Notes: a model not told the origin generated them from the sequence alone. A stretch of 43,339 nt of DNA from Phycisphaerae bacterium (GCA_017993835.1 JAGOLX010000053.1:1-43339); one strand, 5' to 3'. Positions 16,056 through 25,173 are shown, numbered from the stretch's first letter. Numbers and translations: made by a program.

Positions 16056-19000
16056 TCACGGCGCCGGCACTCCGATCAACTCGACTTCGGCGATCTGCAT
16101 GCTGTTCGCCGAAGCAGGATCGCGCACCGCAGGAAACAGGACCTGATAGTACCTGTAGGCGGTCTCGTTGGGGAACGTGATCGGCGTGCTGTTGGGGGTA
16201 AGCCGCGGCCATTCCACTGGCCCGGCAAAGTCCGTGATATCGCCGCTGGCGATCAGCGTGTACGGCCCGTCGATGCCTTCAGTTGCCCCGTAGACCTCGA
16301 ATTGGACTGGGTCGCGTTCGGTGGCGTCGTTGGCCGTCGTGAACGTCATCTCATGGATGATCGTCGGCCCGCTCGCGGGCTGGACCTGGAATCCGGTGGG
16401 TTGCATCGCGCCTTTGAAGTGAAGGTACTTCGTGTCCACATCGTTGTCGATTGCGTTGGCAGGCGCTTCGGCGTCCGGCCAGTCACCGTCATTCGGAACG
16501 CCTCTGATCGCGTCGCCCGGCGCGGTCACGTCGGCCGGCTTCGGGACTTGGTCGTGGGGTACCACGACCAGGGCGCTTGCCGTCCTGGCGTTCCCACAGA
16601 AGTCGACCGCTTCGTAGAGAAGCGTGTACACCCGGTCGCAGCTCGTTCCGCTGCGTTCGGCTCTCAGGAAGATGCGGCCCTTGGGGTCCACATAGATGTC
16701 ATCGGTCGTGTTGCCACTGCCATTATCCTTGTCGGGTGTGTATTTCTTCCTGAGTTTGTCCCCTTCATACATCGTGATGCTCTTGAGCGTGACCACGGGA
16801 GACGGATCGACCTCATCCCACACGGTCCATTCGGACTTGATCAAGACCATCTTGTGGTTGGGCGGCCACAAGACCGTCGGACTCACCTCAAGCCACAAGT
16901 CGGGAGGCGTCGTATCGTGCCTCAGCAGCGCGAAGTACTCGAAGGCATTCCACGACTGCCTTTCGGGCTCATGGGATGTGGCAATCATCCCGACGTGTTG
17001 ATACGTTCCGGCATCGTCGAGTGTTGCGCCGCCCACGTAGATCCAGTTGCCCGTTGGACCATTAGTGGCGTAGTAGCCCGACACGGTGGTGCCTCGTTTC
17101 TGGAGTTTCAGCCAGCAGGGATAGCTGCCCCCGCCGGAGCCGGTCCAACTGTCGAGGAATCCGTCCGGGCCCCAGCCCGTCGTCCACACCTGGCGAGTGA
17201 ATTCACCCTGAATGGTCTGCCAGCCAAAGCCGGGACCTCGCCACTGGACGGTCAGATGGTCGCCCTGTGACCCTTCCTTGTGCAGGGCCTCGACGTAGTA
17301 CTTCTTGGCGGGATCCATCTCGATGGGCGCGGACTGTTGCGAGGGGAACCATCCGTACTCGTCCGCCGGGGTCCACCCTTCCACAGAAGCGATCAACTGG
17401 CGGTTGTCGGGATTCTCATCGGTGCTCAGCCACAGTTCGCTGCTGTCGTCGCTGGCGATTCGGAAGAAGTACCCCGGTTCACATTTGCCATCGATCATCA
17501 CTTGGGAGATGGCACCGCTGAAGAACCCGCCTTCCACGCCTTCGCCGGTGTTGTCTGGTATGGCGGCGATCCGGATGGGAGTGCCGCCGTAGGTGTTCAG
17601 GGAGATCGGGGATCGGATGCTCTCTTGCGTATGCATTTGCGTTTGTATGTCGACGACGCCGGCGGTCGCGGTGACGCCGTCATAGTTGTAGTCCAAGAGC
17701 CACCATCTGTTTGCTTCAGGGGCAGGCGCATGAGGGCCTTCCCAGCCCATGTCCCAGAAGAAAGGCGGTTCCCATGCGTCATCCCAATGGGATACCGCGC
17801 CTGCTGCGGAGCTGCCGTAGTTGAAACCCATATACGTCCCGCTGGGACCGCCGAGATGGCCCCAGGTGACCAGCGGTTCCGCTCCCCCAATGTCCCAGTT
17901 GAACGCTCGGACGATGATCGTTCGAGAGCTGCCGCCTTCAATACAGGGCGAGGATATCGGTCCTTCGAAATAGGCGGAGCCGTCGAATACGGCGGCTTTG
18001 AACCCGATGTCTACACTGTCCTTGATCTTCTTCACAGAGATGTTGCCAATCGCTTTGAAGACCCCACCCAGGGTGCCGCGGTTGGGCCACTCCGTCACGA
18101 GGCTCCCTGCGGGCGGAAGGTCCTCGGCAAGCAGAAGGACGAGAGGACCCGTGCTGTCAGCCGGAGGTTCCGGCGGTTGAATCAGCCCGCTGACCCGCTG
18201 CCCGTAGCAATCTCCCCAATCCACCGGTGTCTTGAACTCCGAAAGCATCTCGACGAGATCGGGAGTGTCCGGGAAGTTGGGATTTCTCCGCAGCGCCGGG
18301 ACCGTGGTCGAGCACTCCCAGCCGTCCCACTGGAATGCGTATCCGTTCCCCGGGGTGACGAGGATCGCCGCGTACCCCACGGACCCGGGCGCCTCGGGGG
18401 TCCCTGGCTGGGTCATATCGTTGCGGACCGCAATCCCGGCCTTGGCCCATTCGTTCAACTCATCCATATCGGCGGAATACTGACCCTGCATTTCGACAAT
18501 GGCGTCGAAGTCGCCGTCGACGGGCATGTACACGGACCCGTACTCGTCGTTGTCGGTCCAGATATCTGTTCCGTCGGCGACGATGATCATGCTTTCGCCA
18601 TACTTGTCCGAGTTCTTCTCAAGGACGAATCCTGAGGTGGAGAAGAAGGTGTTCCACGCCGGGTCGATGGCGTTGTCGTTGAAATGGTCCTCGAAGACGA
18701 CGCAGCCCCAATCGTCCGGCGGATACTCGAGCGTGACCGCCACGATGGCCAGGCCGAACCAGTCGGGGGACGCGTACCCGTAGTACGTCTGGTCGGTATA
18801 CGAAGCGGGATCGAGCGTCAGTTCCAGGTAGGCGAGCGGCTTGGCTGCGAGCGGCACCGCCGCATAGAAGTGGTGGCCATCATACACTTCCGCCGACCCT
18901 TCGTCCTCGTTGAAGGAGAAGCCGGGCGTGACCTTCGTGTGCTGCAAATAGGGCGCCATCTCGGGGCGATCGTAGGCCCACTCGGCGGTGTTGACGCCGA

Positions 19001-19355
19001 CGATGAGGTCCACGCTGGATTGCGAGCCGTCGTCGTAGAAAACGGTAACGCGGCCCGCCGGGGCGCCGTCGGGCACATTGTCGGCCCAGGCACAGTACTG
19101 CATCATGTGGAGCGTCTGGGGAGCGCCGGACGACGAGAGATCCAGCGTGGCCGACGGGATGAATTCATCGGGGTCCACCGTGTGTACCGCGTACAGCCAT
19201 ACCCCCCACTCTTCGAACGGAATCCCCATATAGGCATGCGATACGCCATCGCCCAGAGGGACATACGTGGAGGCCGTTGCGATGGTCGGGATCAACCACA
19301 CGACCATGAACATCGCGAGGCTTCCTGGAATCGATTGTGTGTGTATGCGTTTCAT
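16056..19355 (-). CDS. Large secreted protein with nested LamG/PA14 and discoidin-like domains (about 1099 aa)
   Basis: The hydrophobic signal segment begins at M-K-R-I-H-T-Q-S, so I place the start at 19355, although no ribosome site stands before it. The frame is open to 19505, where an ATG is also possible; that would put fifty odd residues ahead of the signal. Order: beta-rich N-domain to about 220; DUF1349-like module starting C-V-V-F-E-D-H-F-N-D; an inserted LamG-like region and a PA14-like region (Y-F-F-R-I-A-S-D-D-S-S-E-L-W-L-S); the second part of the DUF1349-like module (W-L-K-L-Q-K-R-G-T-T-V-S-G-Y-Y); a P-P-N-H-K-M Ig-like domain; and a discoidin-like C-terminus. No catalytic residues were recognised. 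A carbohydrate- or surface-binding role is likely. Confidence 0.75.
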   Translation of the reverse strand: MKRIHTQSIPGSLAMFMVVWLIPTIATASTYVPLGDGVSHAYMGIPFEEWGVWLYAVHTVDPDEFIPSATLDLSSSGAPQTLHMMQYCAWADNVPDGAPAGRVTVFYDDGSQSSVDLIVGVNTAEWAYDRPEMAPYLQHTKVTPGFSFNEDEGSAEVYDGHHFYAAVPLAAKPLAYLELTLDPASYTDQTYYGYASPDWFGLAIVAVTLEYPPDDWGCVVFEDHFNDNAIDPAWNTFFSTSGFVLEKNSDKYGESMIIVADGTDIWTDNDEYGSVYMPVDGDFDAIVEMQGQYSADMDELNEWAKAGIAVRNDMTQPGTPEAPGSVGYAAILVTPGNGYAFQWDGWECSTTVPALRRNPNFPDTPDLVEMLSEFKTPVDWGDCYGQRVSGLIQPPEPPADSTGPLVLLLAEDLPPAGSLVTEWPNRGTLGGVFKAIGNISVKKIKDSVDIGFKAAVFDGSAYFEGPISSPCIEGGSSRTIIVRAFNWDIGGAEPLVTWGHLGGPSGTYMGFNYGSSAAGAVSHWDDAWEPPFFWDMGWEGPHAPAPEANRWWLLDYNYDGVTATAGVVDIQTQMHTQESIRSPISLNTYGGTPIRIAAIPDNTGEGVEGGFFSGAISQVMIDGKCEPGYFFRIASDDSSELWLSTDENPDNRQLIASVEGWTPADEYGWFPSQQSAPIEMDPAKKYYVEALHKEGSQGDHLTVQWRGPGFGWQTIQGEFTRQVWTTGWGPDGFLDSWTGSGGGSYPCWLKLQKRGTTVSGYYATNGPTGNWIYVGGATLDDAGTYQHVGMIATSHEPERQSWNAFEYFALLRHDTTPPDLWLEVSPTVLWPPNHKMVLIKSEWTVWDEVDPSPVVTLKSITMYEGDKLRKKYTPDKDNGSGNTTDDIYVDPKGRIFLRAERSGTSCDRVYTLLYEAVDFCGNARTASALVVVPHDQVPKPADVTAPGDAIRGVPNDGDWPDAEAPANAIDNDVDTKYLHFKGAMQPTGFQVQPASGPTIIHEMTFTTANDATERDPVQFEVYGATEGIDGPYTLIASGDITDFAGPVEWPRLTPNSTPITFPNETAYRYYQVLFPAVRDPASANSMQIAEVELIGVPAP

Positions 19356-19508
19356 ATCCAGATACCCCATAGAAGAATCGTCGTAGTTATCTGTGTTGTT
19401 TCCCGTCCACTCCGTGTGACTTTGCATGTCGTCATGGGACCGGCCTCGCGGTTGGGCGGCCTCGGCAGGTAGTTGGGAATCCGAAACATGGTCCATAGCC
19501 TCCATGCC

Positions 19509-20381
19509 TCAACGGCACTTGATGATGTAGTTCACGACAAGGTACGGCTGGAGGTTGCTATGGGCTGCGTCCGAGCCTTTCGATGCTTCCGACACACCGA
19601 CCACAACGCTCTGTGCCGATGCGCTGACCGTCGTGTTCGCTGCAGAGGCGGTAGGACTCGTCTGGCCGACAGCGATACCGGTGGTGGCCTTGTTGATGCT
19701 CATATTCGTATAAGCCTTGTTCACGGAGATGCCGGTCTTGCTCGATCCCGTCTCGGTATCTCCTCGGTGGTTGACGCCCGAATCGTCCACCTGGCCTTGT
19801 CCCAGATGGTCGTGAAGCCAAATCGTATGCGAGTGCCCGGGATCGGTGACGCCGTGGCTGTGTCCGGGATCACTCACAGAGTGGCTGTGCCCGGGGTCTA
19901 TGATGCTGTGGGTGTGCGCGGCAACGGCGATCGCGTGCGTGTGCGGGGAAACACTGATCTCGTGCGTGTGACTAGCGACGCTGACATCGTGCCTGTGAGA
20001 CGGCATCTGGTCTTCTGTCAGAGTCACTTCTTCCTCGCCGCCTGTCTGTCCCAGGTCCTTGCAGTACCATCGGGTGGGGTCGGCGCCTACCGGGATTCTC
20101 CCGGTCAGATCGGGCACTCGGAAGGCGGTCTTCGCCGGGTTGCCGCCGTACGTGAATTCGAGTACCGCGAACAGCTCGGGGTAGTCGTCCACCTCATAGA
20201 GTTCCCCGTCGCAGAGGAGCCACCCTTCCGGCGGTTCGCTCCTGGCATATGCGAGGATCGACCCTGCAGGCATGTCCGCGGCCAGGGGCGCCTCCAGAGC
20301 GCCCTGTGTGTCGCTTCGTTGAAACAGCAAGAGCGCCGATAGCGCCACGGCCACGATTCCGATGATGGTTCGCGTCTTCAT
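19509..20381 (-). CDS. Secreted phage-tail-collar-like protein with HxH repeats (290 aa)
   Basis: An N-terminal hydrophobic segment (6-20) suggests export. Residues 36-125 match the tail collar family seen in microcystin-dependent-type proteins: P-A-G-S-I-L-A-Y, P-E-G-W-L-L-C-D-G, Y-P-E-L-F, F-R-V-P-D-L-T-G-R-I-P-V-G. From 129 to 187 there are seven H-x-H motifs at a nine-residue period, three of them as D-P-G-H-S-H, a pattern used for metal coordination along phage fibre trimers. The C-terminus L-Q-P-Y-L-V-V-N-Y-I-I-K-C is typical of the family. AGGATGGGAAG precedes the ATG. No other phage gene is nearby, so this is likely a host surface fibre or adhesin. Confidence 0.8.
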   Translation of the reverse strand: MKTRTIIGIVAVALSALLLFQRSDTQGALEAPLAADMPAGSILAYARSEPPEGWLLCDGELYEVDDYPELFAVLEFTYGGNPAKTAFRVPDLTGRIPVGADPTRWYCKDLGQTGGEEEVTLTEDQMPSHRHDVSVASHTHEISVSPHTHAIAVAAHTHSIIDPGHSHSVSDPGHSHGVTDPGHSHTIWLHDHLGQGQVDDSGVNHRGDTETGSSKTGISVNKAYTNMSINKATTGIAVGQTSPTASAANTTVSASAQSVVVGVSEASKGSDAAHSNLQPYLVVNYIIKCR

Positions 20382-20419
20382 CTTCCCATCCTTTCGACGG
20401 AGAGTCCCTGAGAATCGTC

Positions 20420-20572
20420 CTACGGTGCGCCATCAAGCCCAGGATCTCGCGGAAAGGTGCCCTTCATATCGCCCGGCGCCCTGAGGTCCGGGGCCACGAG
20501 ATGTGCCGGCGGGCCCCGGATCGCCGGGTTCGGCAGAAACGTCGTGATGACAACCGCGATCCCGCGTTTCAT
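20420..20572 (-). CDS. Possible 50-residue peptide or gene remnant
   Basis: The frame starts M-K-R-G-I-A-V-V-I-T-T-F-L-P, is Pro-rich afterwards and stops at 20420. An AGGA lies about nine bases upstream of the ATG. It occupies the gap of about 260 bases between two secreted-protein genes. It may be a real small peptide, the leftover start of a lost paralogue, or chance. Confidence 0.3.
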   Translation of the reverse strand: MKRGIAVVITTFLPNPAIRGPPAHLVAPDLRAPGDMKGTFPRDPGLDGAP

Positions 20573-20640
20573 GGCAGACTGTCCTGTCTTGTCTATCGTT
20601 CCTCGTCGCCCATGCGACTGGGCTTTGTTGGTTGTGCTTT

Positions 20641-23073
20641 CTAGGGTTTCACGGCCCGGTTGTAGATTCGCACGTCGTCGATCAGGCCGGACCAGAAGGT
20701 GCTCGGGTCGAGGGTGCTGCCGGCGCCGATGCACAAATCCCCCGTTGAGCCTCTGAGGTTATACTCCGCATCCTCGGCAACCTTGATATCATCGACGTAC
20801 AGAGTCCGGTTGATGCCGTCCCAGATAACACCGACTTGATGCCACTGGTCGTCTGTGATCACGATCTCGGATGTCAGTGAGCTCGCCTGGCGGCCAGCGG
20901 ACTTCAGATCCGTCATCAGCGTGCCGTCAGGCGTGCTTGCCATGAGCCAGTTGGCCCCGTCGCCTTGTTGGGAAACAAGCACCTGGCCGGGGGCGCCGCC
21001 CCGGATCCAGGCAAAGACGCTGAACTCGTCCTTGGATGGGTCCACGACAAACCCTGTTCGGACGTAATCGTCAACCCCATCGAAGCGCAATGCTCCGCCG
21101 ACTCTGCCGCCTTCCGGCTGCCAGAGTGGCCCGCCGATCACAGTGGCATCGTTCTCGCCCGCGCTGTCTTGGGCGATCGTGCCTGCCGTCTCATCCAGTT
21201 TCCAGTGGGCGACGATCCTCGGGTCCTTCCACTGTACGACCTCTCCGAGGATGTTGCAGTCTACGATGATCGGTTCGTACCCTTCCCAGAATTCCACTGC
21301 AATGGGACCGTCGCCTCTGATGGTGCAGCGTGCGATCATCGGTCGTGCCTCGCAGCAGGAGACCGCGACAGTTCCACCGAAGATCGTGAGACCATCCAGC
21401 ATACTGCCTGCACTCTCGGGCCCGGAGAAGGTCAGGGGCGGAATACCGTCCCATGCCTGGATGCTTGTGGCGGCAACCACCAGGGGATCATTGGGGTCCA
21501 ACGACTTCAGCGTCAGGGCCTTTCCCACAACGCGAATACTCTCGCAATACGTTCCGGGACTCAGCACGAGGACGTCGCCGGACTCGGCCTCCCAGACGGC
21601 GGAAGCGATGGACACATGTCCTTCTCCTGTCCGAGTGTTCTCGATGGAAACAGGAGGCAGACTCGCCGGGTCGAGTGAATACCTGTACCTCGTAGCACTC
21701 ACGCCGTCATCGTCCGTAACGGTGCAGCTGATCAAGTAGGTTCCTGCGATCGCGTAGGTATGTAAAGGGGAGTGTTCGGCGGAGGTGTAACCGTCGCCGA
21801 AGTCCCAACTGATGGTGGCGAGGGAGCCGTCGACGTCGTACGCCGCCAGGGTGTACAGAAACGTCAGATCTTCAGAGAATACATCGAAATCGACCTGGGG
21901 TGCGTGGTTATCGGCCTGGCGTTTGTCCAGACAGTACAGCAGGCTGTATGCATCTGCCGCGAATTGATGCTCGACCCGCTTCATTTCCTCCGCCGAGACG
22001 CCGGTGACCCGCCAATGTGGGAGCAACGTGTCAAGAACCGTATCGAAGAAATGGGCCTCAAGGGGAAAGACGCTGGCCTGCGTGGCGGCCTCGTTACGCT
22101 TCGTCCACAAGGATGTTGCTCGGTCGTACATGTCGCCATTCGCCAGACATGCCGGGATTTCGGACACCTTCACCCACGCCGGCACGGCGATTCCGTAGTT
22201 CGATTGGCCGAGGATCACCCACATCGTCGCTGAGGCAGGGTCTTCGCCCGGCAAGACCCCGTGCACGACGATGGTGGCAATGTTGCTGTCCCGGGAGATG
22301 GCCGCGAGCGGACGGTCCGGTCCCGGACCGTAGCGGGCGAATTCATAGCCGCGGTTGGGGCCCTCATCTCCTTGGATCAGGGTCTTTACGCTGAGGTTGT
22401 CCGTGGCGACGAGCCCCAAGACGTTGTAGGTCCCGCTCGCATAGCGTCCCCCGATATTCTGATCGTCTGTGCCGTCGGACTTCCTGTGGAGTTCATTGGC
22501 ACGGACGACGAAACCGTAGAGCCCCTGTGCCTCGCGGTCAGGGTCCATACTGTCGTATTCTGCTCGCCATTCGGACAGGAACCCCTCAAACATGACCGCA
22601 TTTCCGTTCGCGTCAATGACCGGAAAGCAACCGTTCGCGATCGACTGGGACGGCCAGTATCTTCTGACTTCCTCGAGATTCGCATGTCTGCCCAGGATGT
22701 CGGACATGACGTCCCAGTTGGCGCCGCCGCTGCCCACGTTGGAGTTGCCGGTTGCCACCCCGGCACTGTTCACGCCCGCTCCAACGCCCCCGTCCAGGTT
22801 TCCCTGGAAGATGCAGGCCACAGCGTAGTCAGCGTTGCCGGGATGGTGGAACACCCCTTGGCGGCCGTTCCAGTCTCGGACCTTCCACATGATGGGCCGC
22901 CCGTCCATCGTCGCGTGCCCGTTCGCGACGCCGATCGTGCAACCCTCTGCGCCATCTTCACCTGCCATCGTCACGGTGTATGTGGCGGCCGAGGCAGGCC
23001 CCAGACAAGAGAACAACACGGTGATTGTCGCAATGGTGCCCACGCACACCAAGGCGTTTCTTGTCGTGTTCAT
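20641..23073 (-). CDS. Secreted C45-type Ntn-hydrolase-like protein with PKD, beta-helix and LamG domains (810 aa)
   Basis: Signal peptide 1-30. Residues about 45-360 resemble the acyl-CoA:6-aminopenicillanate acyltransferase (peptidase C45) group: E-G-C-T-I-G-V-A-N-G-H-A-T-M-D-G with K-V-R-D-W, in which Cys45 would be the nucleophile exposed by self-cleavage after Gly44. A PKD domain (I-S-W-D-F-G-D-G-Y-T, C-T-V-T-D-D-D-G), a right-handed beta-helix-like region (S-G-D-V-L-V-L-S-P-G-T-Y) and LamG follow, ending I-Y-N-R-A-V-K-P. GGAGGTGACGACA stands before the ATG at 23073. The beta-helix plus LamG half resembles that of the hydrolase-like protein at 9619. It is probably an exported amidase-like or acyl-transfer enzyme; the substrate is unknown. 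Confidence 0.75.
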   Translation of the reverse strand: MNTTRNALVCVGTIATITVLFSCLGPASAATYTVTMAGEDGAEGCTIGVANGHATMDGRPIMWKVRDWNGRQGVFHHPGNADYAVACIFQGNLDGGVGAGVNSAGVATGNSNVGSGGANWDVMSDILGRHANLEEVRRYWPSQSIANGCFPVIDANGNAVMFEGFLSEWRAEYDSMDPDREAQGLYGFVVRANELHRKSDGTDDQNIGGRYASGTYNVLGLVATDNLSVKTLIQGDEGPNRGYEFARYGPGPDRPLAAISRDSNIATIVVHGVLPGEDPASATMWVILGQSNYGIAVPAWVKVSEIPACLANGDMYDRATSLWTKRNEAATQASVFPLEAHFFDTVLDTLLPHWRVTGVSAEEMKRVEHQFAADAYSLLYCLDKRQADNHAPQVDFDVFSEDLTFLYTLAAYDVDGSLATISWDFGDGYTSAEHSPLHTYAIAGTYLISCTVTDDDGVSATRYRYSLDPASLPPVSIENTRTGEGHVSIASAVWEAESGDVLVLSPGTYCESIRVVGKALTLKSLDPNDPLVVAATSIQAWDGIPPLTFSGPESAGSMLDGLTIFGGTVAVSCCEARPMIARCTIRGDGPIAVEFWEGYEPIIVDCNILGEVVQWKDPRIVAHWKLDETAGTIAQDSAGENDATVIGGPLWQPEGGRVGGALRFDGVDDYVRTGFVVDPSKDEFSVFAWIRGGAPGQVLVSQQGDGANWLMASTPDGTLMTDLKSAGRQASSLTSEIVITDDQWHQVGVIWDGINRTLYVDDIKVAEDAEYNLRGSTGDLCIGAGSTLDPSTFWSGLIDDVRIYNRAVKP

Positions 23074-23092
23074 TGTCGTCACCTCCGTCTGC

Positions 23093-23110
23093 TGGTCGCG
23101 CCAGCGACCG
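23093..23110 (-). promoter_or_regulatory. Leader hairpin, third copy
   Basis: The transcript forms GGTCGC-TGGC-GCGACC, the same stem as at 4413 and 9581 with a different loop. It is preceded by ACCATCA-n-GAA as in the other two leaders and followed by a GGAGG and the ATG at 23073. Confidence 0.5.
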
Positions 23111-23130
23111 TTCTTGATGGTTCGCGCTTC

Positions 23131-24819
23131 CTAGGGTTTCACGGCCCGGTTGTAGACTCGCACATCGTCGATCAGGCCGGACCAGAAGGTGCCGGGGGCC
23201 AGGGTCTTCCCGGTGCCGATCACGAGTCGGACGGAAGAGACATCCAGCGTGGGTAGAGCGTCGCTCGCCACCTCCTGGCCGTCCACGTACAGGATGCGAT
23301 TCGTCCCGTCCCATACCAGGCCGATGTGGTGCCACTGGCCGTCCGCAATCACAGCGTCGGAAGTGAGTGGTTCGAGCACCCGTCCCGTCGTCCTCAGGGC
23401 GGTGGAGAGACCGCCGTGCGAAGCGTCGAGGTAGAGCCAATCGTCCCCTTGCTGGCGGCCAACCACGGTCTGGCCCGGTGCGCCGCCCTGGACCCAGACC
23501 AGCACGGCCAGTCCGTTGCCCGTCAGATTCGCGCTCTGACTCGCGGCGATGAAGTCGCCGACGCCGTCCAGGGCCAGCGCCCCGTCCACTTGGCCGCCCT
23601 CCGGTTGCCATGTGGGATTGCCCATCATGATGGCATCATTTTCGCCGACGCGATCGTAGGCGGTGCTCCCCTCTGTCTCGTCGAGGGGCCAATGGACCAG
23701 CAGGGTGGGGTCCACGACCGGCGCGTCGATGTATCGGGCGAGCACCTTGAGGTCCTGGATGTCCACGACGCTGTCGCCCCACGCGGTGGGACCGATGTCA
23801 CAGATCGACTCGCTCCCGCCCCAGCAGCCGATCATGGCGAGGACGTCCTTTTCGTCCACTCGCCCATCGCCGGTGAAGTCGACTATGGGAATGATCGCCG
23901 ACTGCCAGATGTCGTGTCCGCCGTGCCCGCCGGACCGACCGGAATCCCAGTAGAGCGTGAAACCGTCCGCGGAGAGATAGGGGCACTCCTCGAAAGCCGA
24001 GCTGTTGATGATGGGTCCCAGGCTCTGGGCCCGGCTCCACGGGTCCAAGAGCGTTGCCCGCTTCGACACGTACAGGTCGTTTTCTCCCCGCCCGCCTGCC
24101 CGACCGGAGTCGAAGAAGAGCAACAGGCCGTCGGCGAGTAGCCTGGGGCGGGCGTCGTTCGCGGCGCTGTTGATCGCCCATCCGAGATTGACCGGCTCGG
24201 CCCACGGGTCGTCTCTCGTGGCTCGCCTTGTCATCCAGATGTCGGCGCACCCGCAGCCGCCCGGACGAGCCGATGTGCAGGTATATCCGGAGAAGTACAG
24301 TTCCAGACCGTCGGGCGAGACCGTGGGGGCGATATCCGTGTAGACGCCGTTGACGTTCGGCCCTAGATTCTCCGGCTCGCCCCAGGCGTCTTCTATCGTC
24401 TTACGCTTGATGACCCACAGGTCGTGATCGCCGTACCCCCCGGGTCGGACCTCGTTGAAATACAGTTCCAGTCCGTCCGCGGTCGTGAATCCCGGCATGA
24501 CCGTGATGGGGCTGTAGAGGACGGTGACGTCGCTGGCGCCGCCCCACAGACCCAGGCTCACGGAACTGCCCCACGGATCGTCCGAGGTCGCCCGCACGGA
24601 CACGCGGATGTCGTAGGCGCCCGCCCAGTTGGCGGTCTGTGCGAACAGGAGCATCAGACCGTCGGGCGAGATCCACGGGTCCGCTTCGTTGGTTGCGGTG
24701 TTGATAGCGGTTCCGACGTTCACGGGCGTGCCGAAGGTGAAATCGGCCCTCGCGCCGGACGCGGCGCAGATCGCCACGACAACGCATGCCAGACTCAGGA
24801 ATTTCCTCATCGTGTTCAT
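23131..24819 (-). CDS. Secreted PD40-type propeller with dockerin-like and LamG domains (562 aa)
   Basis: Signal peptide 1-25 (ends S-G-A-R-A) precedes D-F-T-F-G-T-P-V-N-V-G. Five PD40-type repeats cover about 26-310 (I-S-P-D-G-L, V-S-P-D-G-L-E-L-Y-F-S-G, P-W-A-E-P-V-N-L-G). A dockerin-like pair lies at about 315-372 (D-F-T-G-D-G-R-V-D, W-G-G-S-E, W-G-D-S-V-V-D), with Ser in place of the usual Gly in the second loop. LamG fills the rest and ends V-Y-N-R-A-V-K-P. GGAGG stands nine bases before the ATG. It is the first gene of the minus-strand array and faces the sigma factor gene across about 350 bases. Confidence 0.85.
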   Translation of the reverse strand: MNTMRKFLSLACVVVAICAASGARADFTFGTPVNVGTAINTATNEADPWISPDGLMLLFAQTANWAGAYDIRVSVRATSDDPWGSSVSLGLWGGASDVTVLYSPITVMPGFTTADGLELYFNEVRPGGYGDHDLWVIKRKTIEDAWGEPENLGPNVNGVYTDIAPTVSPDGLELYFSGYTCTSARPGGCGCADIWMTRRATRDDPWAEPVNLGWAINSAANDARPRLLADGLLLFFDSGRAGGRGENDLYVSKRATLLDPWSRAQSLGPIINSSAFEECPYLSADGFTLYWDSGRSGGHGGHDIWQSAIIPIVDFTGDGRVDEKDVLAMIGCWGGSESICDIGPTAWGDSVVDIQDLKVLARYIDAPVVDPTLLVHWPLDETEGSTAYDRVGENDAIMMGNPTWQPEGGQVDGALALDGVGDFIAASQSANLTGNGLAVLVWVQGGAPGQTVVGRQQGDDWLYLDASHGGLSTALRTTGRVLEPLTSDAVIADGQWHHIGLVWDGTNRILYVDGQEVASDALPTLDVSSVRLVIGTGKTLAPGTFWSGLIDDVRVYNRAVKP

Positions 24820-25173
24820 AGTTGTTTACCTCCAATTCGTGGGTGTTCTCAGGAGACAGTTCCCGCCTGGAAAACCCGGGTTGTCATAGGGCGCCGGACC
24901 CGCCTCCCTCTGGCATCGCAGCGGCCGGCGCTTCGGTCCGTTGTTCAGATGTGTCTCGTACACTACGGGGCTGCGTCCGCCCAAGGGCGCCATGCCCCAC
25001 ATAGGGGAATACTCCGTCTCTCGCCAATCCTGCGCGCCAGTGCAAGAATTTCACGGAAATGTGCATTTCGGGATGGACAAATAGAGCGCCCCAGGGCAAT
25101 AATGAGTGGCGATTCGTTGAACACAGAACGGAGGGTTCGACGAGTGGACAAGCGGTGTCTTTGTGAGGTGTCC
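24820..25173. promoter_or_regulatory. Divergent control region between the array and the sigma-kinase unit
   Basis: This region must contain the promoters of the first array gene (minus) and of the sigma factor (plus). I found no clear sigma-70 hexamers; ECF-type promoters cannot be called without a known motif. It has no RNA gene or long hairpin. A short frame beginning at an ATG near 25101 is continuous with the sigma factor and could be an alternative start. Confidence 0.4.

Noticed and set aside
15609-18635. Plus-strand frames of about 450-550 codons opposite the large nested protein
   Set aside because: They have no ribosome sites or domain motifs, and the minus strand gives clear PA14-, DUF1349- and discoidin-like sequence.
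19509-20381. Prophage, because of the tail-collar-like protein
   Set aside because: No capsid, terminase, integrase or other tail gene is nearby, and the protein carries an export segment.
3284-24819. Cellulosome-type scaffold system, because of the dockerin-like modules
   Set aside because: No cohesin or scaffoldin gene is in the window, and planctomycete dockerin-like EF-hands are not known to need one. Kept only as a structural description.
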